In this document: positions 1 through 10,199 of the stretch, piece by piece
How the letters are laid out: every line of letters starts with the position of its first letter
Position numbering within the stretch: position 1 is the stretch's first letter
Origin: Elysia marginata
Taxonomy: Eukaryota; Mollusca; Gastropoda; Plakobranchidae
Assembly (NCBI GenBank): GCA_019649035.1
Contig: BMAT01004048.1
Coordinates: 210,301 to 236,997, forward strand
Reading direction: 5' to 3'
DNA length: 26,697 nt
Position numbers and translations under genes: made by a program
Notes under the pieces: generated by a model
What the model saw: the letters and a program-made list of their open reading frames with translations, nothing else
What the model was told of the DNA's origin: nothing
Database searches by the model: none

Positions 1-96
1 AGGAGGAGGAGGATAAGGAGAAGAAGAAGAAGAAGATGATGAAGGAAGAGGAGGAGAAGGAGGAGAAGGAGGAGGATAAGGATAAGAAGAAGAAGG
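1..96. repeat. Purine-rich AGG/AAG microsatellite
   Basis: An almost pure A/G tract built of AGG, AAG and GAT-like triplets, running in from outside the window. It is low-complexity DNA with no coding signal. Confidence 0.9.
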
Positions 97-2358
97 CACT
101 TCTAAATCTAATAATTTGTGCTTGGGTGTACATACACCAGTGTCTCGTGTGATTCGTCAGTCCCATTTGAAGGTGGTGGTCTCTTCGCCTAAACTACGGC
201 AGTTTTTCTTTCCATCCTTTTCTTTCTTGTGTTGCTGAGGAAACCGAATTTCTTGTCTGATTTTAGAAAACCTTTTAAGACTGTCTGTTCACGCAGATAA
301 TAATAAGGATCTTTCAAGGCAAGTATAAAAAATCCTTATAGAAGGAAAACCAGCAACAACAAGGTTTCTTTTAAAACCTAAATGCTTTTGCAATAATGAT
401 AAAGAAAAGATTACTGTAAAAATGGCTAGCAAGACATTGATTATTGTTCGATTTTTGTATTGCATATAACGTATTTTTAAATAGTGCTTTTTTTTCCTCA
501 GCTTCGTAGTTTGCCATGTTGTTTTAGATATCATTTAATATTCGCGAAAAGTCTTCGTAAACTTCCACAAAAAGCAAATTTTTCGTTCTTTGATTAAAAG
601 AAACATTTATGTAAAATGAGATGAGAGAGGGACAATATTTCTTAACTAGATGTAATCCCATATTACTCCTCTTCAGAGATTTATTATTATTCTCGTTTTT
701 TTGCATAGTGCATTTTTCTGTTTTTAAAAGAAGACAAGCCTGAGACTAGACAGTTCACAAATTATACATGACAGAATCGCCTGGATTTATGGTATTAGCT
801 GGGAGTGAAAACCGGTGTTTTCCGGAATTCTTTTAGGTCATCTTTAAACCTTAGCAAAGGCCGGGGTTTCCAGAGCTCAATTTGAAAACAATGCGGGCAA
901 CAATAATAACTTGCATATTTCAAAATAGATCGAGAGATTCAAATTATCTAGGGAAATTGGTGTAAAAATTATTTTTATTAGCCTGGCATCTTTGTTTCCC
1001 TCTTCCATGACGTGGGCTTAAAAATGTGTGTGTGCGGTTTTTTTTTAAATTGAGGCGTGTTTGTGTGGTCTTCTTTCAAGATAAAGGAAGTTGGTTGCTT
1101 TCTATTCACAACATTTTTTGTATGTTGTTCTTTTTCAAAGTCCTTTTTCAGAGACCGCTGAGGCTAATTCAGATTTCGTAACGTAACAGTATATAGCCCG
1201 AACTTTTAGACCTGTTTTGTTTTACATTGAAATCCTTCATAGACCTGTGCTGTTTTAGATTGAAACTTCATAAGAAGAACATCTAAATTTTTCCCTTAGT
1301 TTGTGTACTTTATGCTATTCTTTTTTCCTTTTCTGGGGTAATTTCTATTGTGAATGAGTATCCAACGTCGATTGGCTTTGTTGCATCCTTCAAAGGTTTC
1401 CTGTGCGAAATCAACATCAGAGAGAAAAAAGAATCAGGTCAGGATAAATAGTGTGATATGGCAGCTCAAAAAGTACAACAGATCGACAGATCACCGACTT
1501 TTTCTTGAATATCTTGAAAACAATATTTGTAGGAAAGACATAGGATTATTTTTCTTTTCGAAATTCGAAGCCAAGTTTGAAAAAATTGTTTTCATGAATT
1601 ACCAAAAAAAAAAATCTTGTTATCTAACACGTGCATAGAAAAGCACGAATGCAATGATTGAAAACTCGGAGATGGCCAATTTACTTTACATTGCTTACAT
1701 CTCAACTATTGGAAATAAACTAGTACAGCGATTGGTCAACCATCAAGAGCAACGATTGGTTTTTTTTTATTTACCTCTATAATTAAAAAATAATTTTTTT
1801 GTCGCAAGTTCAAAATACAATGCATTGCCCAGATTAAATCATATTTCACATACCAAAATAAATCTGCGTGAGTTGAGGCTTTAACATAACGTCGTCTCTA
1901 AAAAAATTAGGATAACCGGTAAAACTTGAGCCTCTAGCAAATATACTAATCAACCATTTTTGCTACATTGCATTCGTCCCTGTTGGTAAAAGACAAAAAA
2001 AAAACCCTTGTTTTTAGGTCCTAACGTTGACGACCGTTGTCCCATAATTTTAGTGTGCGCAAATTAACCCTGCATCATTTTTATTTGTCTTAGATTAAAA
2101 TCATATTCAAAGTACAGTTAACTGCAAACAGGCAATGGATTACATTTGTTTTTAAAATACACTTTGGATAATCTTGTCAACGTTTTGTTTTGGAATGTGT
2201 ATCATATAATTCCATGATACGCTGGGCGTTGAGGTAATGTCCTAAACGTAACATACACGTTATGTTTCTGTGTATCATGCTACGCTGAGTGCAGTACAGG
2301 GTTGAACATGCATTTTTGCAGCAACTGAAATCTCTGATTCTGATTTTCTCATTGGCAG
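1..2358. other. Upstream intron sequence, no exon recognised
   Basis: AT-rich sequence upstream of the first recognised exon. It opens with a purine-rich microsatellite (about 1-96). No cysteine-bearing frame with a sushi, VWA or EGF spacing was found, so it is taken as intron. A small hairpin (GTATCAT 2199-2205 pairing with ATGATAC 2214-2220) lies about 140 bases before the exon at 2359. Short open frames here, such as 1354-1638, look like chance. Confidence 0.6.
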
Positions 2359-2538
2359 TGAAGACATGCCCATCCCTCTCGCCTCCCAAGAACGGGCACA
2401 TGGTGTGCTCTAGTGACGACTTCTCTTACTCAACGACCTGCAGGTTTACCTGCAATGCCGGCTACAAACTGGTCAACTCCAGGAAAAGAAACTGCCTGGC
2501 CATCAGCGAGTGGACTGGAATACCACCTCGATGCATTG
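2359..2538 (+). CDS. SVEP1: SVEP1-like exon: sushi (CCP) module 1
   Basis: Internal exon of 180 bases encoding one sushi module of about 60 residues, an extracellular disulfide-bonded unit usually used for protein binding. Acceptor GGCAG ends at 2358; the donor at 2539 is weak-looking (GTATAA). Both borders are phase 1. The peptide begins TCPSLSPPKNG, has six cysteines (the extra pair seen in selectin and SVEP1 sushi modules), the GYKL turn after the fourth cysteine, and a tryptophan (EWTG) before the last cysteine (PPRC). The open frame extends upstream into the intron to 2289, but that part does not fit the module. The next sushi exon follows after only 335 bases. Confidence 0.93.
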
Positions 2539-2873
2539 GTATAAAAACGAAGTTACAGTATATGAAACCACATTTAATCATTGCTTTTTTTAAAGTTTAA
2601 ATTCTCTTTCTAGTTTTGAAATTTACTTTTCGCTTTTTTTCAATCCTAGTTTCCCTTTCTTCTTTTAAAGATTTTTAAATCTTGTAACAAAAACTCATAA
2701 TTAGAAAACTTTTACTTCAGCTATGTAACATGGCATGACCATCAATGCTTCGATTGTAAAACGACATGTTTGTGAACGATTAAACAACTTCAGCTTTAGT
2801 CTTAGAAAGTGAAGAGTAAAAATATTACCCTCTGCTTAAAAAACCGCATTCGAAATGCCCCAACTATTCTCAG
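2539..2873 (+). other. Intron between sushi 1 and sushi 2
   Basis: A short 335-base AT-rich intron, the smallest in the window. No repeat or other feature was recognised in it. Confidence 0.8.
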
Positions 2874-3071
2874 GGATCACATGTCCTCCGCTTGTGGAGA
2901 TTCGCGACGGAAAAATTCGTCCACGCTCGTGCACCTCTGAGGAGGCGATATTCGGCAGTACGTGCCACATCTCCTGTTCTGGTGGCTACACACTGCAGGG
3001 TCCACACACCAGGCAGTGCTCGCCCGATGGCATCTGGGTGGCATCTGAGGAAGGCTCCAACAAGTGTGTGG
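2874..3071 (+). CDS. SVEP1: SVEP1-like exon: sushi (CCP) module 2
   Basis: Internal exon of 198 bases (66 codons), phase 1 at both ends, bordered by TTCTCAG and a consensus donor GTGAGT at 3072. It encodes a complete sushi module: start ITCPPLVEIRDGK, six cysteines, a GGYTL turn, GIW before the end, and the final cysteine in NKCV. Its reading frame continues in phase from sushi 1, and the following HYR exon gives the sushi-sushi-HYR order expected of SVEP1. It is clearly more GC-rich than the flanking introns. Frames on the other strand overlapping it are shadows. Confidence 0.94.
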
Positions 3072-4666
3072 GTGAGTACAGAAGTTACAGAAACTAACAT
3101 CGCCACCATAATCAGAGACAAAGCACACCCTTTCGGCCCCGTGGTGGCAACGGTCGACCCCTTATGAGTCGAGAATGAGTGGAACGGTGCCTCCCTCGCG
3201 ACTCACCTTGGAGCGGAGGGTTTATAACATAGAAAAATACTAACAATGTAATGATATACCTACCTATTCACATCCCACATTATATATCCAGCACCCACCC
3301 TTACGAGTAAAAAGCATTAGATCTAACATTTTAAGGTATTGAATAAAAAAGAATCCTAATCGAAAAATGAATATTAAATTATTCAATTTTTTATATTAAC
3401 TGTAACTAATCAACCGGGTCATCGGATATAGATAGAAAAGGCAAATGGGAAAAAGTAATAAAAAAAAAGTACAGAAATTATCTGAAAGGAGTTAGATCTC
3501 AGATTTCTGTCACGGGTTCAAGTCATCATCAACCAGTTGAAAATTCAAAGTTCTTCTCATGCTTATCTGTCTCGCAATAGGTCCAAATTAGTCAGAAACT
3601 GCAAAATAACAAGGTGTTAATATTTTGAAAATTGCATTTTTTAACTTCCAAACATTTTAGACCCTAGGAAATCATCAAATTTTTGTAAAAAGGTATTTCT
3701 ATCCATCTTGGATTAAAATATAGAGAAAAAGCAGTAAATGAACTCCATGTTAAAATTTCCGGCATCCGACTTATTTGGGCTGGTCGAGAGACAGATTAGC
3801 ATTATGGAAATCTGAACTTTGAACTGATTGGTGATTGCTCGAACCTATTTCTGACACAAAACTTAGTTCCTTTCACATCCTTAATGCTATAAATATCCCT
3901 CGAAGGTGAGAAATATAAGAATAAAGTCCACCACATCCAAAAAGTGTTGTGTAGTGGTAGACGCTCGGCTTTTGGATCGAGAGGTCTGGGGTTCGAGTCC
4001 TGCTTTCGGCAAGTCGACGTTTAGTCCTTGAGAAAGGCTATTCACACACATTTCTTCGCCTCACTCATGTGTTAAACGAGTACCCGGCTATAGGCAGTGA
4101 AAGATTTTATCAGAATGCTAGAGTGATGCGCTTAGCTTGCTGCTCCTTTGTGGGTTCAGAAGGTACTTTGGTTCGGAATGGCCTGTCGGGGAACCCATGT
4201 AAAGCGCTTAGAGCACATTGGTCGATAAGCGCTATATAAAATGCTCTTTATTTTTTTATTTTAAAATTCATCAAATAAAAAGGAAAGAAGCAAATTTAAA
4301 GTATTTAGCCAAAATGTATCGCTCCACTTGATCAATTCAAAAGTTCAATGACATTCTACTTAGCAAGATAAATATTCTCAGACTACCAATTATAACGGCT
4401 AGAGACAACTTCGTTTAAGTCGAAGTTGCTTGAGACGGTTCTCATTTAATTCTTTTTTTTTCATTTCTATGGACCCACTATGGACGTTAGAATAAATCGG
4501 TTTTCATCTAAGTCAATACTTCTGTTTAAGAGTATTACGTTCTACTGAGATCGACCTAAGCAGAGTTGACTTTATAATGAAGCATTCAGTGGCATGTAAT
4601 CTACGATCAAAGCGTGTTTTTAATGGTTTTACAAAAGACATACGTCCATGGTTACTCCTGTACCAG
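3072..4666 (+). other. Intron between sushi 2 and HYR 1
   Basis: An intron of about 1.6 kb. It holds a full-length tRNA-derived SINE (about 3941-4262) and a small perfect hairpin (CAACTTCG 4406-4413 with CGAAGTTG 4421-4428). The rest is unremarkable AT-rich sequence. Confidence 0.8.
3941..4262 (+). mobile_element. tRNA-derived SINE, copy 1
   Basis: The head resembles a tRNA gene, with an A-box-like stretch (TGTAGTGGTAGACGCTCGG, near 3949) and a B box (GGTTCGAGTCC) 30-50 bases later. The acceptor stem does not pair, so it is not a working tRNA. A conserved body follows (TCGCCTCACTCATG, ACCCGGCTATAGGCAG, then GGTTCAGAAGGTACTTTGG). It ends in AAGCGCTTAGAGCAC, GATAAGCGCTATATAAA and a T-rich tail. 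The same body occurs at 5274 and 24657. It resembles SINE families widespread in molluscs and other invertebrates (V-SINE or MetaSINE-type, such as RUDI); the exact family is a guess. This is the best preserved copy and lies mid-intron. Confidence 0.85.
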
Positions 4667-4915
4667 ACAAACAAGCTCCGCTACTAAACTGTCCAGAGGA
4701 CATGGTTGTAGAGGCAGACGAGTTCCAAGAAACTACACAGGTTGTGTGGACTGCGCCTGTCGCTGTGGACAACTCGGGGTTGCGACCTGTCATGACCTCA
4801 GAACCCGCCGTGTCGCCTGCATCAAGGTTACCGCAAGGTTTGACCTCCATCAGGTATCTGGCGGAAGATCTCAGTCAAAATGTGGCCACCTGCCATTTCA
4901 CCATTAACGTTGTAG
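4667..4915 (+). CDS. SVEP1: SVEP1-like exon: HYR module 1
   Basis: Internal exon of 249 bases (83 codons), phase 1 at both ends, acceptor TACCAG ending at 4666 and donor GTGAGT at 4916. It encodes a hyalin-repeat (HYR) module, an immunoglobulin-like extracellular fold. Hallmarks in order are DKQAPLLNCPEDM, VVWTAPVAVDNSG, LPQGLTSIRYLAED, and NVATCHFTINVVG. The two cysteines match the conserved HYR pair. Upstream in-frame codons back to 4648 are intronic. A second HYR exon follows at 5574, as in SVEP1, where two HYR modules sit between sushi modules. Confidence 0.94.
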
Positions 4916-5170
4916 GTGAGTAGAACGCAATTCCTAGTTAGCACTGTAAGCAGCTTGTTTGTCACAATTGCTGTATTTAGGTTAAGATGCTCTAGTGTTT
5001 ATCTAAAATCCGAGACTAGTTATGCAGTCTATTTATAATGTGTGTGAGAACCCATCGTAAGCTTACTTGACTTAGGCTCATCGCCAGCAACGTCGGCAGA
5101 CCCGACAGCTTTGGCTGTTTTCTTTACATCTGCGGTGAAGGTAATTCTTTCATGTCCGCTTTGGAGGCAA

Positions 5171-5257
5171 AGCGTTTGACTCCGCCCACTATAACTCCAA
5201 GCGTTTGACTCGGCCCACTATAACTCCAAGCGTTTGACTCCGCCCACTATAGCTCCA
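5171..5257 (+). repeat. 29-bp tandem repeat, three copies
   Basis: The unit GCGTTTGACTCCGCCCACTA plus nine bases starts at 5172, 5201 and 5230, an exact 29-base period with only one or two substitutions (CCGCCC versus CGGCCC; ATAACT versus ATAGCT). It is more GC-rich than the surrounding intron and lies just upstream of SINE copy 2. Confidence 0.92.
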
Positions 5258-5273
5258 CCCTGTTCTCACCTGT

Positions 5274-5562
5274 CGCGTCGTGTCTAGTCGTAGACCTTTG
5301 ACACTTAGACCCAGATGCCTGAAACTCTGTGTCGGTAGGTGGAATTACTATAGTCCTAGAGAAAGTTTTTTATACTAGTTTTCTCTTTTCACTCAGACGT
5401 TAAAGGAATACCCGATTATAGGCAGTTCAAGATCGTGTCGATATGCTAGAACGATGGGTTTTAACTGTCTTAGCTGTGCGGGCTCACGAGGTAATTCGCT
5501 TGGTAATGGACTGTAGGGGTAACCCATGTTAAGCGCTTAATACAGAAGCACTTACCTTTACT
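5274..5562 (+). mobile_element. tRNA-derived SINE, copy 2 (diverged), abutting a 3' splice site
   Basis: A diverged but near-full-length relative of the SINE at 3941. The head (GTCGTGTCTAGTCGTAGAC near 5278) keeps a damaged A box, and the B box has decayed. The body is clear: TAGTCCTAGAGAAAG, CCCGATTATAGGCAG, GCGGGCTCACGAGGTA, and the tail motif AACCCATGTTAAGCGCTTA (ending near 5539). The HYR 2 exon begins at 5574, so the SINE tail supplies most of the sequence just before the acceptor. Confidence 0.78.
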
Positions 5563-5573
5563 TAACCTGCCAG

Positions 5574-5813
5574 ACAAAACTCCGCCCCGTATTGACAGCT
5601 GCGTGTCACCCCCGACGGTGGTCAGCGCGCATGACGGGGTGGCCGTGAACTTCACCATGCCAGCGTTTTCCGACAACTCTGGCCGCTCTGTCGAGGTGGC
5701 CGCCTCCCACAATCCTGGAGACATCTTCTACTACGGCAGGACGTCAGTCGTCTTTCAGGCTTTCGACATGTGGAACAATAACGTTACCTGTACTATAGAG
5801 GTCGAGCTTGTGC
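5574..5813 (+). CDS. SVEP1: SVEP1-like exon: HYR module 2
   Basis: Internal exon of 240 bases (80 codons), phase 1 at both ends, acceptor CTGCCAG ending at 5573 and a strong donor GTAAGT at 5814. HYR hallmarks are DKTPPRIDSC, VNFTMPAFSDNSG, GRTSVVFQAFDMWNNNVTC and IEVELV. The usual tryptophan in the VxW strand is replaced by phenylalanine (VNF). Two possible N-glycosylation sites are visible (NFT, NVT). The module is GC-rich and follows HYR 1 in frame. Confidence 0.94.
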
Positions 5814-6949
5814 GTAAGTAGATTTGGTGTTTGTAAATGACATTTTGTTGTTGCTATTATTATTCTTTTTGTTGTTAGTGTTTAGATGATGATGATGATG
5901 ATGATGATGATAATGATGAGATAGTGGCGATGAACTTCTGCCTTTCAACATCTAGTAAGAAAAGAAACTTGACAAATACAAGACAAACCTTTCAGCCACA
6001 ATGGCAATCAGGGCTTCTGAGCACAAAAAAAAAACAAAGAAAAACTTCAGAGAAATGAGGTCTGAAGGTTCTTGAACAATCGAGGACAATTTAATGTGTG
6101 CAAAATTTAAGTCACCGCGCATTTCTCTGTCTCAACGAATATTAACCGAGCTTTGATGCCACTACCCAATTTTTGTTGTGCTGAGATTCACTTTGTCTAA
6201 GAAATTACTTCTTGCAGTTTTTTTCGAATGAGATCAAAGTGTACCTTCACGTTAGTTAGGAGAGACACGTGGTTAGATAAACTGTGTCTACATTACACTT
6301 ATTAGTCTATTATCGTATCTGTATAGCCACCTATAAGAGTTTTATGGAACTTTAAACTGCACCAAGTGGAGATGTTAGATTTATATTTCCTATGAATGTG
6401 TCAAATCAACTTTGAACATATTAAGTCAACGAAAAAGTGGCATAAGGTGTAATGCTGTTTACATCCATTTCTATTCTTATGTTTGTCACTTTGAGATAGA
6501 TGGTTTTATTTATATTGTAAAAAATCATTAACTTCGGGTTAAAGCTAGCAATGTATCAAGTTTCTTTTCTATCTTAGTGGTGAAATCATCATCTTGATTT
6601 TTATTGTGTAAAGGGGTAAGAATTCATATTTCGAAAAAAAATGAACACAGTTATACCATAAATAGATACAAATATTGTAAACCGAGATTGTTTTTAGGAT
6701 TGCCAAAGTAATGTAACTTGCCACTTCTATGATTGTCAACAAGTAACATCTGATATTCAGTTTTAAAGTTAGTAAGGAGAAAATTGTGAAGGGCATATTG
6801 TTTATGAGTGATCTAAAATTAAATCTAGTTCTGTTGTTCCATAAGATAATTATATAAGTAGCCGTGCTCCTATTGTTCAATGAGATCTATGAGAAGACCT
6901 AGCAAACTTCTTTTACTTTAATTCAGATACTAAATGTATCCTGTTTCAG
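5814..6949 (+). other. Intron between HYR 2 and sushi 3
   Basis: An intron of about 1.1 kb, AT-rich. The only recognised feature is a GAT microsatellite near its start (about 5886-5924). Confidence 0.8.
5886..5924. repeat. GAT triplet microsatellite
   Basis: A run of about ten GAT units with one GATAAT interruption. It lies 70 bases inside the intron after HYR 2. Confidence 0.93.
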
Positions 6950-7144
6950 CCCATCTTTGCTTACCCCCTGAGGCACCAGTCAACGGTAACGTCACGTGTG
7001 AGGAGGGCGAGGCCGCCGTGTACTGCCGGGTCACGTGTCTACCGGGCTACGCTTCCGTTCTCCCTCCGGCGGATACATACGTCTGTGTCTATTCCGCGGG
7101 TATATGGGAGCCCGCCGAACTGTTCCCGTTTCCTGACTGCGCGG
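6950..7144 (+). CDS. SVEP1: SVEP1-like exon: sushi (CCP) module 3
   Basis: Internal exon of 195 bases (65 codons), phase 1 at both ends, acceptor CTGTTTCAG ending at 6949 and donor GTTAGT at 7145. The peptide begins LCLPPEAPVNGNVTC, has six cysteines, a PGYASV turn, GIWEP and a final PDCA. The match to the sushi pattern is good, although the loop after GYASV is longer than in sushi 1. One N-glycosylation site (NVT) overlaps the second cysteine. Its place after two HYR modules matches SVEP1. Confidence 0.92.
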
Positions 7145-8325
7145 GTTAGTGAAAAGACCACAAGTAATCTGATAGGCCTACTCCAACCAATGGGGGTCAA
7201 AGATAATCACAGTTCTGTTGTACCTACTGGCTGTGACCTAGCTTTTCTTTCGTATTTTTAATTTTGTTTTGCCTGTGATAATCTCAGGTTTTCCACACTC
7301 TCAATGAGCCTATGTCATCTCTCAATGAGCCTATGTCGTATAATTTATATCAGAATCTTCAAACCGCTTTTCGTTCGTATATTCCGGTCTAACTGTCTAT
7401 TTAAATATGTATCTCTCCATCTATTCACCTTTCCTCCTGTCTATCCAGCTATTTGTCTATGTACCCGTCCATCTATTAATCTGGCTTTCAATATTTATGT
7501 GTCTTTATATCATCCTCTGTTATTACCATCCCCCTTTTCAAGTCTCCGTTATTTCAAGCTACTTTTGCTCCCTAAATTTCCTTAGAACAAAGAAACAGAA
7601 TTTAAAATTAAATAACTACTCTCTCCTTTCGTTCTCCATCCCCACCCCAACTTGGTTTATAGCGAGGGTGTCTGTGAATACAAATTTCCTTAACATGCAA
7701 ACATTATTTTCACTAAAATGGGAATGTCGAGTTTTGCCATATTGCATCCCTCCATGTAGCCCTCCAAACGGTCTTATGGAGTATAACTTGATGACCAGAA
7801 ACAATAAAAATAACCATTTCGGTCGTCAACAGTAATATAGTCCGCTTAGATTTATTTCACATGGGCGTTTGACCATCTTGTGTGCTATTCTGAGAAATAT
7901 CTATGTCCACTTTGGCCTTTTTATCGAACTAGATATACACCCGCGTGCTAGTTTGCAAATTTTTATCTCCAAAAATTTTGAAGTCTTAGTAATAAAGTAA
8001 AGGAGAGAAAATGTGATATTATATAGATTTTTATTTGGGTTTTTTAAAGAGCTTGTCGAACTTTTGACCTCAGTTTCCCCAGTCTAACTAAAAGTGGACA
8101 TTGAGCCAGTAAATTCTTAGCTTACGATACTCATAGAAACATAGAAGCAGTAGTGCTCATAATCATCCGAATAACATTTATTGTATTCAAAGATCCCTGT
8201 CTTGTTAAGAATTATTTAATGCTTCATGACAAACTTTGGGCGCCTACTTTTTACTACATCTCTTTTTATTTCTATTACGAGCTTGTTAAAACTTAAAAAA
8301 GAACAACTTTAATTTTTGCTTTCAG
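7145..8325 (+). other. Intron between sushi 3 and Cys linker
   Basis: An intron of about 1.2 kb. It holds a 17-base direct repeat (CTCAATGAGCCTATGTC at 7300-7316 and 7321-7337). A short frame near 7739 reads CIPPCSPPNGLM, which looks like the start of a sushi module but has no matching continuation. The rest is AT- and CT-rich. Confidence 0.75.
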
Positions 8326-8450
8326 TAAAACAGAAATCTAGTGATGTGATGCAGCCAGCAACGATCACATTAGAGGGCGACGTGAATTGTCAAGAGACGC
8401 AAGTTTTGTACCAAGTCAAACAACTCCTCGAAGACAAGGTGGAGAGCGAG
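8326..8450 (+). CDS. SVEP1: SVEP1-like exon: Cys linker, first half
   Basis: Internal exon of 125 bases, phase 1 at the start (acceptor TGCTTTCAG ending at 8325) and phase 0 at the end (GAG, then donor GTAATG at 8451). The peptide carries GDVNCQETQVLYQVKQLLED, one cysteine followed by a likely helix. Joined to the exon at 11511 it gives two cysteines 24 residues apart followed by a C-x5-C-like motif. I recall the same cysteine pattern in SVEP1 between its third sushi module and the furin-like site. The frame continues past the donor to 8657, but that part is AT-rich and not protein-like. The domain has no common name and its function is unknown. Confidence 0.82.
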
Positions 8451-9580
8451 GTAATGCTGCTCTGGACACGGTTTTTTTTTGGGATATTTATGGTTTGCTT
8501 GTTCTCGAAACCGATATATAGTGTCTTAGAAAAATTGAATCCGCTTTCATGGTTAAACATTTTATCTTCTTCTTTGTGTTTTCTTAGTAAAGAAAAAGCT
8601 TTACTTATCCTTCTATTTTTTTTGAGTATCGTCAAAAAGACTGAAAAAAAACATTAAATTTAATTGTATCGTGCACCCATTTATATCTTTTCAATTATTT
8701 TTTAAATATCTTATATATAGGTTTCTCCTTTTCTCTATCTCTGTCTGTCTCTTCTTTCGCTCTCTACTCTTTCTCTATGCCTCGTATATATAATTGTTTT
8801 TTCACCTGGTGACAAACTGGAGATTAAATTATTTCACTACGGGTTTTATGCTTCTGTTGTATTCTTTATTGCATTATAATATCAGTGTTGAATTAAATTT
8901 AGTGGGCGCGTAAAGGTTTTAGCGAACCACAATATAAAAAACCTATTTACTGTAAAGACGTCGTAAATACAATTATATTGGACATCACGTGTAGGGGCTC
9001 CAATTCGTACCAGGAAGAAAACAATCCGAGGAGATCTGTACTAATCTTGTGAAACTAGTTATTTGAAGGTAATATCACCCGCCTTCCTACCACCTTTGAA
9101 AGGCTTTGAAAAAGATTTATTGATAAAAAGTAATCGTGAAAATCATCAAGCTCAACACGAACAGGCTCAGTTCCTCCGTCTTCAAAGTATGTCTTTGAAA
9201 TAAGAGAATCGAAACTTTTTCTAACTATTCCGCGGCACCAATTTTTTCACAAGTAATTTCTCGCTCAAATAAGTTTTGAACTAGGATCCTTTTACTAAAA
9301 GAAAATTTTTTATTAAATCTGTTATCTTTTTTACAACAAAATTTCTCTGGTTATAGAAAAGCTGGAGATGTAAGTTTTCCAACCGCCTAAAGGGTTTAAT
9401 AATGATACATTATCTGAAAATGGTAGTAATTAAAAATGTGTAAATCCTGACTTGTGTTTGATTTTCCTTAGCCACTTCATTGTTATTGGAAATACATTGC
9501 TTCTCGATCTAGATCTCGAACTGTCAGTTTGGGTTGCTGCCCGCTCCCCCCACATTCTTCTCCGTCGATGCCTCCTAGCG

Positions 9581-9597
9581 CTCTCTCTCACTCTGTC

Positions 9598-9673
<76 letters not shown>

Positions 9674-9679
9674 TCTGTC
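9581..9679. repeat. CT / CTGT microsatellite
   Basis: Long runs of CT with an internal CTGT block (about 9600-9619). The leucine/serine frames crossing it on either strand are artefacts of the repeat. Confidence 0.95.
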
Positions 9680-10199
9680 CCTTCTGTTGTTCTAGCAAGA
9701 GTCCCAAAAATTACAACGTCAAATTGAGTCTTAAGTCGAAGTAGTAAGGTAGTCAGATATTGGCATCACAAAAAAGTTTATTAATTTTCATTACTTTCAA
9801 ACACAGTAAACAGAAAAGTTCTATCTTGCTTCTGTATGAAGTTATAGCCGTTTGAAGTCGGCAGGGTCAGGACTTGTGAAGTTTCAGAAAAGGCAGAGAA
9901 TGGCATCTAAAGTTTAAACGGCTATAAAGAAATTGAGACCTTAACAACCATTACAAATAATCACATTAAACATGAAATGTCAACATAAATTAGGTCTGAA
10001 AACTTTTTAGAAATGGTTTTAGCGTCAATATTAAAAAAAATATTTGACCCCTGAACACCCACTAAACTTTGTAAGCCTATATCTCAAAACTAAGCCATTC
10101 TGCTTACGACTCATTTGGACAGTGGAGATCTCGCTCTCGAACTGTCCGTCAACCTAATGACACTAGTCCTCAAGTAAAATTCTTACTATATCAACCATA

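Larger units (their letters stand above)
4916..5573 (+). other. Intron between HYR 1 and HYR 2
   Basis: An intron of 658 bases. A 29-bp tandem repeat (about 5171-5257) is followed almost directly by SINE copy 2 (about 5274-5562), which ends next to the 3' splice site. Confidence 0.85.

Noticed and set aside
2870..3167. Open frames overlapping the sushi 2 exon in other frames and on the minus strand.
   Set aside because: They are shadows of a GC-rich exon; only the phase-1 + frame has the sushi pattern and splice sites.
3949..4015. tRNA-like sequence with A and B boxes.
   Set aside because: The acceptor stem does not pair and the region continues into a repeated body shared with two other sites, so it is a SINE head, not a tRNA gene.
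9430..9744. Overlapping open frames on both strands full of Leu/Ser or Arg/Glu.
   Set aside because: They are translations of CT/GA microsatellites.
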